A DNA stretch of 31,672 nucleotides from CAYLHS01 sp964496205 (GCA_964496205.1 CAZBXV010000023.1:1-31672); one strand, 5' to 3'. Positions 7,193-15,423 are shown, numbered from the stretch's first letter. Numbers and translations are program-made. The notes: generated by a model not told the origin, from the letters alone.

Positions 7193-7504
7193 ATGGCACC
7201 TCCATCGCTCACAGACGAACAGCGGGCCGCGGCGCTCGCGAAGGCCGCACAAGTCCGAAGGAAACGCGCCGAGATGAAACAGCTCCTCAAGACCGGATCG
7301 GTCACGTTCTCCGAGCTGCTCGAACGCGCCTCCGAGGACCCAATGCTTGGTGGAATGAAGGTGGCATCCGTGCTGAGTTCTCTCCCCGGAACCGGGAAGG
7401 TGAAGGCGAAGCGCATGATGGAAGCGTGTGGCATCGCCGAAACCCGGCGTCTTCGTGGACTCGGTGAACGCCAGCGATCAGCCCTCCTCGAAGCGTACGA
7501 CTGA
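7193..7504 (+). CDS. mihF: Actinobacterial integration host factor (mIHF)
   Basis: mIHF is a small basic DNA-bending nucleoid protein, first described as the host factor for mycobacteriophage L5 integration; it is unrelated in sequence to the HU/IHF family. The 103-residue protein begins with a charged helix (LTDEQRAAALAKAAQVRRKR), followed by MKVASVLSSLPGTGKVKAKR, which matches the helix-two-turn-helix DNA-binding region, and the near-invariant TRRLRGLGERQR tail. ATG 7193 is preferred; an in-frame GTG at 7184 is possible but lies within the presumed promoter. The gene sits directly upstream of gmk, the standard actinobacterial arrangement. Confidence 0.94.
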   Translation: MAPPSLTDEQRAAALAKAAQVRRKRAEMKQLLKTGSVTFSELLERASEDPMLGGMKVASVLSSLPGTGKVKAKRMMEACGIAETRRLRGLGERQRSALLEAYD

Positions 7505-7507
7505 TTC

Positions 7508-8080
7508 GTGGAAGGGCGTTTGATCGTCGTATCCGGTCCGTCCGGAGTCGGCAAATCGACGGTTGTTGCCTCGCTGCATGCACGCCACCCGTTCTTCTTC
7601 TCCGTCTCGGTGACGACACGTGATCGGAGGACTTCCGAGCAGGACGGGGTCGACTACCGATTCGTTTCAGACCTCGAGTTCGACGCGCTGAGAGACGCGG
7701 GAGAACTCCTCGAGTGGGCCGACTACAGCGGGTATAGGTACGGCACCCCCCGAGGCCCTGTGCTCGCGATGCTGGAAGGCGGCAACGATGTGTTGCTCGA
7801 CATCGAGGTGAACGGAGCAATGCAGGTCAAGTCGGCGTTTCCCGAAGCGCTCACGATTTTCGTTGCGCCTCCGTCGATGGACGTGCTCGAAGCTCGTCTT
7901 CGGGGGAGGGGCGACACGGAAGACGAGCAGATCGAACTCCGTCTCCGCATAGCCCGATGGCAGCTTCAGGAGGCGGCCGCGCGATTCGACTATGTCGTCA
8001 CGAACCGCAGCGTCGACGATACGGTCAACGAGATTCTGCGTATACTGGGCGATCCCCCCAACACGAGAGCAACCCAATGA
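7508..8080 (+). CDS. gmk: Guanylate kinase
   Basis: Guanylate kinase phosphorylates GMP to GDP. The 190-residue protein opens with the P-loop VVSGPSGVGKST, followed by VTTRDRRTSEQDGVDY, which holds the GMP-contacting residues, and LLDIEVNGAMQVK. Length is typical (185-205). The start is GTG 7508, three bases after the mihF stop, and puts the P-loop at residue 8 as in characterised enzymes. Its stop overlaps the rpoZ start. The mihF-gmk-rpoZ-coaBC-metK order is conserved across actinobacteria. Confidence 0.95.
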   Translation: MEGRLIVVSGPSGVGKSTVVASLHARHPFFFSVSVTTRDRRTSEQDGVDYRFVSDLEFDALRDAGELLEWADYSGYRYGTPRGPVLAMLEGGNDVLLDIEVNGAMQVKSAFPEALTIFVAPPSMDVLEARLRGRGDTEDEQIELRLRIARWQLQEAAARFDYVVTNRSVDDTVNEILRILGDPPNTRATQ

Positions 8081-8304
8081 TGATGCAACCACCTGTCGAA
8101 GACCTGCTTGAAGTGACCGGAGGACGGTTTGAACTCGTCGTCCTCGGATCACGGCGAGCCCGTCAAATCAACTCGTACTTCAACCAGCTCGGAGAGGGCA
8201 TCGGACACTACGTGCCACCACAGGTTCACACACTGAGCCACAAGGCATTGACGATCGCGTTCGAAGAGATCGCCGACGGCAAACTCGTGGTCGACAAGGA
8301 GTAG
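8077..8304 (+). CDS. rpoZ: RNA polymerase omega subunit
   Basis: Omega helps assemble and stabilise RNA polymerase by clamping the beta' subunit. The 75-residue product has the conserved pattern RFELVVLGSRRARQINSYF followed by KALTIAFEEIADGKL, matching the helical core of RpoZ. It is near the short end of the family. Three consecutive ATGs (8077, 8080, 8083) are possible starts. I use 8077, which overlaps the gmk stop (ATGA) and keeps the operon coupled; the other two change the protein by only one or two residues. Confidence 0.92.
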   Translation: MMMQPPVEDLLEVTGGRFELVVLGSRRARQINSYFNQLGEGIGHYVPPQVHTLSHKALTIAFEEIADGKLVVDKE

Positions 8305-8306
8305 CG

Positions 8307-9476
8307 ATGCTGCACCGGCGGATCCTCCTGGGAGTCAGCGGAGGAGTCGCTGCGTACAAGTCCGCGTACCTCGCCAGACGCCTCGTGGAACAGGGTGCCG
8401 ACGTCCAGGTGATCATGACCGAGGCGGCCAAACGATTCGTGGGGGAGCAGACTTTCGCTGCCGTCACCGGCAAACGCGTCGCCTCGGAGCTCTTCGGGCA
8501 TGTGAGTCCCCACACAGAGCTCGCCCGCTGGGCCGACGGCATAGTGATTGCCCCGGCAACGGCGACGACGATGGCCAGGATCGCCGGCGGCCTGGCGGAA
8601 GATCTGCTGAGCGCCACCGTTCTGGCCACCAAGCCCCCTGTGCTGTTCGCCCCGGCAATGCACACCGAAATGTGGGAAAACCCTGCAACACAGAGGAATG
8701 TCGAGACCCTCACGAGGTACGGCCATCGTTTCGTTGGACCGGCCAGTGGAGCACTCGCCGGCGGCGACGTCGGTGAGGGCCGTATGGTCGAGCCTGAGGA
8801 AATCGTCACTGCCCTCTCGGCAATGATCGATCCGACCCTGGAGGGATGGAGGGTGCTCGTCACGGCCGGAGGCACCCGCGAGCCGATTGATCCGGTGCGA
8901 TACATCGGCAACCGTTCAACCGGGAAGATGGGATACGCAATTGCAGATGCTGCGGCACGGCGAGGAGCGGACGTGACCTTGGTGACTACGTCCTCGCTCG
9001 TACCACCGTCGGGAGCCAAGGTCGTCGCTGTAGAGACCGCGCAGCAGATGGCGGACGCGGTGCTGCTCGAGGCTCCCACCCAGGACGTGATCGTGATGGC
9101 GGCGGCGGTCGCCGATTTCAAGCCGGGAGCTCCGAGCGGTACGAAGCTGAGGAGAGCAGACGGCCCTCCCGAGCTCGATCTGAGCCCAACGGTTGACATC
9201 TTGGGATCGCTTGGGAAGCTGGCGAAACGCCCCTACCTCGTGGGGTTTGCAGCCGAAGCCGGCCCTGCTGCCCACGCCGTCGACAAAGCATCAAGGGCGG
9301 ACCTCACGGTCGCAAACGATGTCACGGCTGCCGGGTCTGGGTTCGCGACAGACACCAATCAAGTAACGATCTTCGAAAACGACGGACCCGCCGACTCATG
9401 GCCGCTGATGTCGAAGACGGACGTCGCCGCGAGGCTGTGGGACACGATTCGAGAAAGGACGACGCCCGGCCACTGA
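8307..9476 (+). CDS. coaBC: Bifunctional phosphopantothenoylcysteine decarboxylase / phosphopantothenate-cysteine ligase
   Basis: CoaBC joins cysteine to 4'-phosphopantothenate (C-terminal CoaB) and decarboxylates the product (N-terminal FMN-binding CoaC) in coenzyme A synthesis. Residues 1-180 show the FMN motif LLGVSGGVAAYKS, a catalytic-His segment PHTELARWAD, and PAMHTEMW, in which His replaces the Asn of the textbook PxMNxxMW motif. The flexible-loop motif reads SGALAGGDVGEGR, without the cysteine found in E. coli. From memory mycobacterial CoaBC shares both changes. The C-terminal half has VLVTAGGTREPIDPVR and NRSTGKMG, typical of CoaB. The gene follows rpoZ by two bases. Confidence 0.94.
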   Translation: MLHRRILLGVSGGVAAYKSAYLARRLVEQGADVQVIMTEAAKRFVGEQTFAAVTGKRVASELFGHVSPHTELARWADGIVIAPATATTMARIAGGLAEDLLSATVLATKPPVLFAPAMHTEMWENPATQRNVETLTRYGHRFVGPASGALAGGDVGEGRMVEPEEIVTALSAMIDPTLEGWRVLVTAGGTREPIDPVRYIGNRSTGKMGYAIADAAARRGADVTLVTTSSLVPPSGAKVVAVETAQQMADAVLLEAPTQDVIVMAAAVADFKPGAPSGTKLRRADGPPELDLSPTVDILGSLGKLAKRPYLVGFAAEAGPAAHAVDKASRADLTVANDVTAAGSGFATDTNQVTIFENDGPADSWPLMSKTDVAARLWDTIRERTTPGH

Positions 9477-9508
9477 GGCGATTCGCTCTTCCTGTCCCCG
9501 GGCCACCG

Positions 9509-9514
9509 TATACT
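9509..9514 (+). promoter_or_regulatory. -10 element for leaderless metK
   Basis: TATACT ends 7 bases before the metK GTG (9522), placing the expected transcription start on or beside the start codon. There is no purine-rich ribosome site in the 45-base gap after coaBC. A matching -35 box is not evident. Confidence 0.65.
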
Positions 9515-9521
9515 GTCGGCC

Positions 9522-10691
9522 GTGCAAAACTGGTTCTTCACCTCCGAATCCGTAACCGAAGGTCACCCTGACAAGGTTGCCGACCGCATCTCCGACAGTG
9601 TTCTCGACGAAGTCTTGCGCAGGGACCCCTACGGGCGCGTCGCCTGTGAGGCGCTCGTCACAAGAGGGAAGGTCATCGTTGCCGGGGAGATCGGCTCCGA
9701 TGTGGAGATCGACGTCGACTCGATTGCGCGGCGAGCCATCGCCAAGGCCGGATATGACAGTGGCCCCGGCTTCTCGGCCGAGACCTGCACGGTGGAAAAC
9801 CTGATCGGTACACAGAGTCCGGACATCGCAGGTGGGGTCATCGCTTCGCTGGAAGCCCGGGAAGGATCCAGCGAACCCCTCGATCGGCTAGGAGCTGGAG
9901 ACCAAGGGATCATGTTCGGCTACGCCGTTGACGAAACCCCGGAGCTGATGCCCGCGCCGATCCAGTACGCACACCGCCTCGCCAGGCGCTTGTCGATCGT
10001 GCGAAAGGATGGCACGGTTCCCTACTTGGGACCGGACGGAAAGACACAGGTCACCCTGGAATACAAGGGACGGAAGCCTGCGTCCGTCAGCAGGGTGTTG
10101 GTGTCGAGCATGCACCGTCCAGGAATCGACCAGTCTGAAATGCGACGGGACTTGATCACGGCGGTGATCGAGCCCGAAATCGGGCACTTGGATCTGAGCA
10201 CCGTCGAGATACTCGTCAACCCGAGTGGCCGGTTCGAGGTCGGAGGTCCGGAAGGCGACACAGGTCTGACCGGGCGCAAAATCATCGTTGATACATACGG
10301 GGGAACCGCTCGCCACGGAGGTGGCAGCTTCTCCGGAAAGGACCCCACCAAAGTCGACCGGTCCGCCGCGTACGCCGCACGGCACGCGGCAAAGAACCTG
10401 GTTGCGGCAGGTCTCGCAGATGAGTGTGAAGTTCAGCTCTCGTACGCCATCGGTCGTGCAACGCCATTCTCGGTCAGGGTCGAGACCTTTGGCACGGAGC
10501 ATGTGGACCCGAAACGGATCAACGATGTTGCGATGGATGCATTCGACTTCCGCCCGGAGGCGATCATTCAGCGTTTCCGGTTGCGACGCCCCATCTACAC
10601 CGAGACTGCTGCCTACGGGCACTTCGGTCGAGCGGAGTTTCCATGGGAGGCAGTCGACATGGCTGATGAACTGGCCAGGGAGCTGGCCTGA
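9522..10691 (+). CDS. metK: S-adenosylmethionine synthetase
   Basis: MetK makes S-adenosylmethionine from methionine and ATP. The 389-residue protein has the N-terminal FTSESVTEGHPDK motif, the GAGDQGIMFGYA hexapeptide region and the glycine-rich GGGSFSGKDPTKVDRS P-loop-like motif, with the final ATP and metal contacts in place. Length is normal (380-405). The GTG start is dictated by conservation of the MQNWFFTSESV N-terminus and lies just 7 bases after a TATACT box. The stop overlaps the apparent CTG start of the priA-like gene. Confidence 0.96.
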   Translation: MQNWFFTSESVTEGHPDKVADRISDSVLDEVLRRDPYGRVACEALVTRGKVIVAGEIGSDVEIDVDSIARRAIAKAGYDSGPGFSAETCTVENLIGTQSPDIAGGVIASLEAREGSSEPLDRLGAGDQGIMFGYAVDETPELMPAPIQYAHRLARRLSIVRKDGTVPYLGPDGKTQVTLEYKGRKPASVSRVLVSSMHRPGIDQSEMRRDLITAVIEPEIGHLDLSTVEILVNPSGRFEVGGPEGDTGLTGRKIIVDTYGGTARHGGGSFSGKDPTKVDRSAAYAARHAAKNLVAAGLADECEVQLSYAIGRATPFSVRVETFGTEHVDPKRINDVAMDAFDFRPEAIIQRFRLRRPIYTETAAYGHFGRAEFPWEAVDMADELARELA

Positions 10692-12397
10692 TCACCGTCC
10701 GGGTCGTTCCTGACCTGGCGACGTTCGCAGTCGATCAAGGTTTCCGCTACACGGCAGACGACTCGGTCGGCGTTGGGCAGATCGTCAGGATTCCGCTGGG
10801 TCGCAGGATCATCCGGGGTTGGGTGGTCGGCATCGATGAGGACGATGCCTCGGATCTGAAGCCGATCAAGTCGGTGTCCTCCTCGACTCCGATCTTCGGA
10901 CCAGAGCTACTCGAGACCTTGCGATGGGCGGCGTCATACTATGTCGCCCCGGTCGCAGCAATGCTTCCTCGAGCGGGACCGCCGAATCTTCCGCGAGGCA
11001 GCAGAACCACCCCCGCACCTCGACACGACCACGGAAGAGCAAGCTACATCGTTACCAGTCAGGATGACTACGTGCAGGCACGCGAAGTGCTGTCGAGGGC
11101 GGTATCAGAGGGCCACTCGGGCCTGGCGATCCTTCCGACGGCACACGAGGTCGCGACCTTCTCTGGAATCCTCAGGGAGGCGATCGGTGACAAGGTGGTC
11201 GAGGTTCCTCCTTCGGGGGAGGCACGAGCCGTCACAGACGCGTGGAATCGAAGCTGCTTGAGAACAGGAACGGTTGCGGTAGGGAGCCACAGGTTGGCGT
11301 TTTGGCCGGTTTGCGGGCTTGGTACCGCGGTAGTGGTGGAGGAGGGAAGGCGTTCGATGAAGGATCGGCAGACGCCCACCGTACACGCTCGAGAGATCCT
11401 CCGCCGGCGGGCTTTGGTCGAACGCTTCAACCTGGTGTATGTGGGGGGAGTCCCGAGCACGCAACTCCTGGCATCCGGTGTCGAGGTTCGAATGAAAGGC
11501 GCCCGAGGCTGGCCCCCTGTCGAGATTGTGGATCGCAGCGAGGACCCTCCCGGAACCGGGATCATCTCCGAACACACCCGAAAGGCGATTCGGGGTGTGT
11601 TGGCACGGGGTGGACGAGTCTTCGCCTTCAGCCATCGGCACGGATACGCTCCGGCGCTGCGTTGCGTCTCCTGCAAGACGCTGCGGAGATGCCGCTCATG
11701 CGGATCTCGACCGGACCCGGGTGAGACGTGCAGCCGGTGCGGCGCCACACTTGGACCGTGCGAAGCGTGTGGAGGGGTCAGTTTCGAGCCGCTCGGTGCG
11801 GGCGTCGGGAGGGTCACCGAGGTCATGCGACGGCTCTTCGGCGAGTCGGTCGGTCCCGTTGGCGAAGACGCATCGATATGGGTCGGCACCGAGCGGGATA
11901 TCCCGATGCTCAGCGAAGTCACACTTGGGGTGATCATCGATATGGACGGTTTGATCTTCGGCAGCGCGTACAACGCCGGGGAAGAGGCGCTTCGGATCGG
12001 TGCGCGTCTGGCTCGGGCCATCCCGTTCGGCAGGGGACGGCGTCTCATCATCCAGACAAACCTGCCGGATCATCCGGTCATCGCGGCACTCAGATCGGGT
12101 GACCCCCTTTCGTACCTCGGAGGCGAACTCGAGCGGCGGCGTGAATATGGGCTTCCTCCAGCCGGAGAGGTCATCGTGCTGGAGGTAGGTGGGGGGTGCC
12201 GGGACCCTCTGCCCCTTCTCGAACCGCTCTCTCAGACCGCAACGATCTACGGTCCTGCCGCACGGGACGACACACTGCGATGGCTGATCCAGGGACGAGA
12301 CCTGACGGCGACGAAACTGGCGCTGAGGGGTGTTGTCTCGTCGCTGAGGGAGGGCGGATGTGCGGTCAGAGTCGACGTAGATCCACTGGACCTGTGA
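10688..12397 (+). CDS. priA: PriA-like primosomal protein N' lacking helicase motifs
   Basis: PriA recognises stalled replication forks and reloads the replisome. This 569-residue homologue keeps the N-terminal DNA-binding domain (TVRVVPDLATFAVDQGF at residues 3-19) and the zinc-binding insert with four Cys-x2-Cys pairs from about residue 326. It also keeps the C-terminal GLPP region. It lacks the Walker A GxTGSGKT, and the DEEH box is degraded to VVVEEGRR, so it is unlikely to be an ATPase. Actinobacterial PriA proteins are known for this loss. No ATG, GTG or TTG fits the conserved N-terminus. CTG 10688 overlaps the metK stop (CTGA) and has AGGGAG 5 bases upstream. The next conventional start, GTG 10823, would delete part of the domain. 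Confidence 0.85.
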   Translation: MITVRVVPDLATFAVDQGFRYTADDSVGVGQIVRIPLGRRIIRGWVVGIDEDDASDLKPIKSVSSSTPIFGPELLETLRWAASYYVAPVAAMLPRAGPPNLPRGSRTTPAPRHDHGRASYIVTSQDDYVQAREVLSRAVSEGHSGLAILPTAHEVATFSGILREAIGDKVVEVPPSGEARAVTDAWNRSCLRTGTVAVGSHRLAFWPVCGLGTAVVVEEGRRSMKDRQTPTVHAREILRRRALVERFNLVYVGGVPSTQLLASGVEVRMKGARGWPPVEIVDRSEDPPGTGIISEHTRKAIRGVLARGGRVFAFSHRHGYAPALRCVSCKTLRRCRSCGSRPDPGETCSRCGATLGPCEACGGVSFEPLGAGVGRVTEVMRRLFGESVGPVGEDASIWVGTERDIPMLSEVTLGVIIDMDGLIFGSAYNAGEEALRIGARLARAIPFGRGRRLIIQTNLPDHPVIAALRSGDPLSYLGGELERRREYGLPPAGEVIVLEVGGGCRDPLPLLEPLSQTATIYGPAARDDTLRWLIQGRDLTATKLALRGVVSSLREGGCAVRVDVDPLDL

Positions 12398-12399
12398 GG

Positions 12400-12405
12400 T
12401 AAGCT
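12400..12405 (+). promoter_or_regulatory. Candidate -10 element for leaderless def
   Basis: TAAGCT lies 8 bases before the def ATG (12414), three bases after the priA stop. No Shine-Dalgarno sequence lies at a useful distance. The same arrangement is seen at metK, mihF, pheS and tyrS. Confidence 0.5.
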
Positions 12406-12413
12406 GCTCGGCC

Positions 12414-12911
12414 ATGGCCATCTTCCCCATCCGCACGTACGGTGATCCGGTGCTCCGAACGAAAGCGGCCAACGTCGACGTCGTCGATGACGCCATCCGA
12501 CGGCTCGTCGACGACATGATCGAAACGATGTACGACGCTCCCGGAGTCGGGCTCGCCGCACCCCAAATCGGCATCTCCAAGCGGGTCGTGGTCTTCGATG
12601 CGGGGGAGGGGCCGAAGGCACTGATCAACCCCGAACTCCTCGAGACGTCCGGTGAGTGGACGTTCGACGAAGGGTGTCTGTCGGTGCCGGGGCGCTTCTG
12701 GTCGATCAAGAGAGCAGCCTTCGCTCGAGCGAGAGGGCTCAACGAGCGCGGCAAAGAGGTGGAATACGCGGGGGACGAGTTGCTGGGCCGGGTGCTCCAG
12801 CATGAGATCGATCATCTGAACGGCATGCTCCTCATCGAGCGGCTCGACCGTCGTTCCCGCAAGCAGGTACTGAAGGAGCTCCGCGAGGAGGCCCTGGGGC
12901 TCGGCCGGTGA
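12414..12911 (+). CDS. def: Peptide deformylase
   Basis: Deformylase removes the formyl group from the initiator methionine of nascent proteins. The 165-residue metalloenzyme shows all three family motifs in order: GVGLAAPQIG, EGCLSVPG (metal-binding Cys) and QHEIDHLNG (two metal-binding His and the catalytic Glu). The LSVPG form of motif 2 is the bacterial norm. ATG 12414 starts just before the conserved PIRTYGDPVLR segment. The stop overlaps the fmt GTG (GTGA), so the enzymes that add and remove the formyl group are translationally coupled. Confidence 0.96.
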   Translation: MAIFPIRTYGDPVLRTKAANVDVVDDAIRRLVDDMIETMYDAPGVGLAAPQIGISKRVVVFDAGEGPKALINPELLETSGEWTFDEGCLSVPGRFWSIKRAAFARARGLNERGKEVEYAGDELLGRVLQHEIDHLNGMLLIERLDRRSRKQVLKELREEALGLGR

Positions 12912-13807
12912 CACGCATCGCCTTTCTCGGTACGCCCAGAGCGGCAGTTCCGTCCCTCGAGGCGGTCGCTCCGGAGGTCTCGGTGGTCGTGACTCGTCAA
13001 GACAAGCCCCGCGGGCGATCGAGGTCGCCTCTTCCGCCTCCGGTGAAGACCACCGCACTTGGCCTCGGCCTCGACGTGAGACAGCCTGTAGGAAGGAGCG
13101 AACTCGCAACTGTCCTGGAAGAGGCGCAGGTGGATGTCGCAATCGTGGTTGCCTACGGGCGGATCATTCCGGAACGTATCCTCTCCTCTGTGCCACATGG
13201 CTTCCTCAATGTCCACTTCTCTCTACTGCCTCGCTGGAGAGGGGCAGCTCCCGTCGAACGGTGCATCCTCGCCGGCGACGAGGAGACCGGTGTCACGATC
13301 ATGAAGCTCGACGCGGGCCTCGACACGGGGCCGACCCTTGCGTCAATGCGAGTTTGGATGGGTCCACGAATGGATGCCGATGCGCTGAGCGAGCGGCTCG
13401 CCCTTGAGGGGGCCGCGTTGTTGAGCGCGACGCTGCCTGCGTATCTGTCGGGGGACCTCGAACCCGTACCGCAGCCCGTTGAGGGGGCAACGTACGCCCA
13501 CCGGTTCGACCGGGAGGAGGCGCGTCTGGACCTGTCCCAAGGCGCCGAGATGATCGACCGAGTGATCAGGGCGTCGACGACTCGGGGTGGGGCATTCGTG
13601 CTTCTGGATGGTGCCCCCTTCAAGATCTGGAGAGCTGTCCCGGCCGAGGGTTCCATGCGCCCAGGGGAGATAACCGTCACCCGTCAAGGAGTGTTGGTTG
13701 GCACGGGGGAGGGAACGCTGAGACTTCTGGAAGTTCAGCCGTCCGGGAGGCGGCGTATGGACGCGGCCGCCTGGGCGAGGGGTCACCGCGTCGCGGCATT
13801 CGATTGA
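12908..13807 (+). CDS. fmt: Methionyl-tRNA formyltransferase
   Basis: Fmt formylates Met-tRNA(fMet) with 10-formyltetrahydrofolate before initiation. The 299-residue protein has the N-terminal RIAFLGTPRAAVPSL segment, the catalytic core VHFSLLPRWRGAAPVERCIL (Asn-His pair in LNVHFS), and GLDTGP with the catalytic Asp, followed by a C-terminal OB-like tRNA-binding domain. Its GTG start overlaps the def stop. In mycobacteria and many actinobacteria rsmB (fmu) follows fmt; here rpe comes next and rsmB is absent. Confidence 0.95.
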   Translation: MTRIAFLGTPRAAVPSLEAVAPEVSVVVTRQDKPRGRSRSPLPPPVKTTALGLGLDVRQPVGRSELATVLEEAQVDVAIVVAYGRIIPERILSSVPHGFLNVHFSLLPRWRGAAPVERCILAGDEETGVTIMKLDAGLDTGPTLASMRVWMGPRMDADALSERLALEGAALLSATLPAYLSGDLEPVPQPVEGATYAHRFDREEARLDLSQGAEMIDRVIRASTTRGGAFVLLDGAPFKIWRAVPAEGSMRPGEITVTRQGVLVGTGEGTLRLLEVQPSGRRRMDAAAWARGHRVAAFD

Positions 13808-13813
13808 TACACT
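13808..13813 (+). promoter_or_regulatory. Candidate -10 element for rpe
   Basis: TACACT directly follows the fmt stop codon. It ends 3 bases before one ATG (13817) and 6 bases before a second in-frame ATG (13820), so a leaderless transcript would start at or near the second ATG. It could instead be fortuitous. Confidence 0.4.
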
Positions 13814-13816
13814 CGC

Positions 13817-14476
13817 ATGATGCAGCCCCCAAGGATCGCGCCGTCCATACTCGCCGCCGATTTCGCGCATCTGGCGGACGATGTGGCCAAGGTCGAAGCC
13901 CATGTGGACCTGCTTCACCTCGACGTCATGGACGGCCACTTCGTGCCCAACATCAGCCTGGGTGTTCCAGTGATCGCCTCCCTCCGGAAAGCGACGTCGC
14001 TGTTCTTCGACTGCCACCTCATGATGACCAACCCCGACGTCTACTTCGAGCCTTTCCGCAAGGCTGGGGCCGATCTCGTCACCGTCCATCTGGAGGCGTA
14101 TCCGGACCCCACAGGGGCTGCGACGAAAGCCAGGGACAACGGCCTGGCTTTCGGACTTGGAATCAATCCGCTCACGCCATTCGAGGCGGTGGAACCGTTC
14201 CTGGATCTCGTCGATCTTCTGCTCATCATGTCGGTTGAGCCGGGATTCGGTGGGCAGGCGTTCATCGATGCGAGTCTTCGGAAGATAGAGGCCGCCAGAA
14301 AGGCGATTGATTCTCGGGGCCTTGCTGCCGATATAGAGATAGACGGCGGCATCACCACAGGCAACGCGCGGGAAGCGAGAGATGCCGGTGCAGACATCTT
14401 CGTTGCCGGATCGTCGGTGTTCAGAGCCGAGGATCCTGAACTGGCGGTGAGAACTTTGAAAGCGATCTTGGAGTAG
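13817..14476 (+). CDS. rpe: Ribulose-phosphate 3-epimerase
   Basis: Rpe interconverts ribulose 5-phosphate and xylulose 5-phosphate in the pentose phosphate pathway, and so supplies the ribulose 5-phosphate used by RibB in the downstream riboflavin operon. The 219-residue TIM barrel shows PSILAADFAHL, HLDVMDGHFVPN (metal His and catalytic Asp), FFDCHLMMTNPD, VEPGFGGQ, and IDGGITTGNA with a phosphate-binding AGSSVF segment. Two adjacent ATGs (13817, 13820) are equally plausible. If transcription is leaderless from TACACT, the second is the better start. Confidence 0.95.
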   Translation: MMQPPRIAPSILAADFAHLADDVAKVEAHVDLLHLDVMDGHFVPNISLGVPVIASLRKATSLFFDCHLMMTNPDVYFEPFRKAGADLVTVHLEAYPDPTGAATKARDNGLAFGLGINPLTPFEAVEPFLDLVDLLLIMSVEPGFGGQAFIDASLRKIEAARKAIDSRGLAADIEIDGGITTGNAREARDAGADIFVAGSSVFRAEDPELAVRTLKAILE

Positions 14477-14483
14477 CCGAGGA

Positions 14484-15413
14484 ATGACCCAACGGATTCT
14501 CGTTGCCGACGATGACCCCGACATCCTCAACTTCGTTCGGGTGAATCTGGAACTCGAAGGGTTTGAGGTCGCCGTGGCGAGCGATGGACGGGAGGCCATG
14601 GAGGCCGTGATGAAAGAACCACCGGACCTCGTGCTGCTGGACGTGATGATGCCCGAACTCGACGGTTTTGATGTCTTGCGACGCCTTCGAGTTCATCCAG
14701 GGGCTGCCAACACGTCTGTGATTCTCCTGACCGCACGGACAATGCCGGAGGACCGGATCAGGGGATTGGATCTCGGTGCCGACGACTACGTGAACAAACC
14801 CTTCGACGTTGACGAGCTTGTCGCACGAGTCAAGGCGGTGATTCGCCGGTCACAGACAATGAGAGACGTCTCCCCTTTGACGGGACTGCCGGGGAACTTC
14901 AGGATCTCCGAAGAGATGGAACGACGGGTGGCCGAACGTGGCCCGCTCGCAGTCATCCACGCAGATTTGGACAACTTCAAGTCGTTCAACGACCACTACG
15001 GGTTCATGCGGGGAGACCAGGTCATCAAGTTCACCGCCCACGCGCTGCTCGAAGCTGCCGGTGAGAGTTCCGATCCCAGAGTCTTCGTTGGCCATGTGGG
15101 GGGCGACGACTTCGTTGGGATCGTTCACCCCGACTCGGCGGTGGAGTTCTGTGAGGCGACGATCCGGATCTTCGATGCCGGCATCCTCGATTTCTACGAC
15201 ACGGGTGACGCACTGAGAGGGTACGTGGAGGTGAGTGACCGTCGCGGAGAGCAGCATGCGTTCCCAATCGTGTCGATCTCGCTGGGCGTCGCGACCAACC
15301 TCAATCGTTCGATCACCACACAGTGGGAGGCCTCCGCGGTAGCCGTGGAGATGAAGGAGTTCGCCAAGGCGACCGACGGCTCCTCCTACGAGGTCGACCG
15401 CAGAACGACCTGA
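14484..15413 (+). CDS. Response regulator with GGDDF (GGDEF-like) output domain
   Basis: Residues 1-120 form a CheY-like receiver with acidic DDD at 9-11, phospho-acceptor Asp53 (LLDVMMPELDG), the LLTA switch threonine region and Lys105 (VNKPFD). After a short linker, residues ~130-300 form a GGDEF-like domain with DLDNFKSFNDHYGFMRGD and GHVGGDDF at 203-210. The catalytic signature is GGDDF rather than GG(D/E)EF, so diguanylate cyclase activity is uncertain; Asp could still bind metal, or the domain may only sense nucleotides. No histidine kinase is adjacent. The gene lies 7 bases after rpe and ends just before the riboswitch promoter. Its input and target are unknown. Confidence 0.85.
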   Translation: MTQRILVADDDPDILNFVRVNLELEGFEVAVASDGREAMEAVMKEPPDLVLLDVMMPELDGFDVLRRLRVHPGAANTSVILLTARTMPEDRIRGLDLGADDYVNKPFDVDELVARVKAVIRRSQTMRDVSPLTGLPGNFRISEEMERRVAERGPLAVIHADLDNFKSFNDHYGFMRGDQVIKFTAHALLEAAGESSDPRVFVGHVGGDDFVGIVHPDSAVEFCEATIRIFDAGILDFYDTGDALRGYVEVSDRRGEQHAFPIVSISLGVATNLNRSITTQWEASAVAVEMKEFAKATDGSSYEVDRRTT

Positions 15414-15423
15414 AAATCGCTAC

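Noticed and set aside
10823..12397. priA starting at GTG 10823
   Set aside because: It would remove about 45 residues of the conserved N-terminal DNA-binding domain and leave an unexplained 130-base gap after metK.
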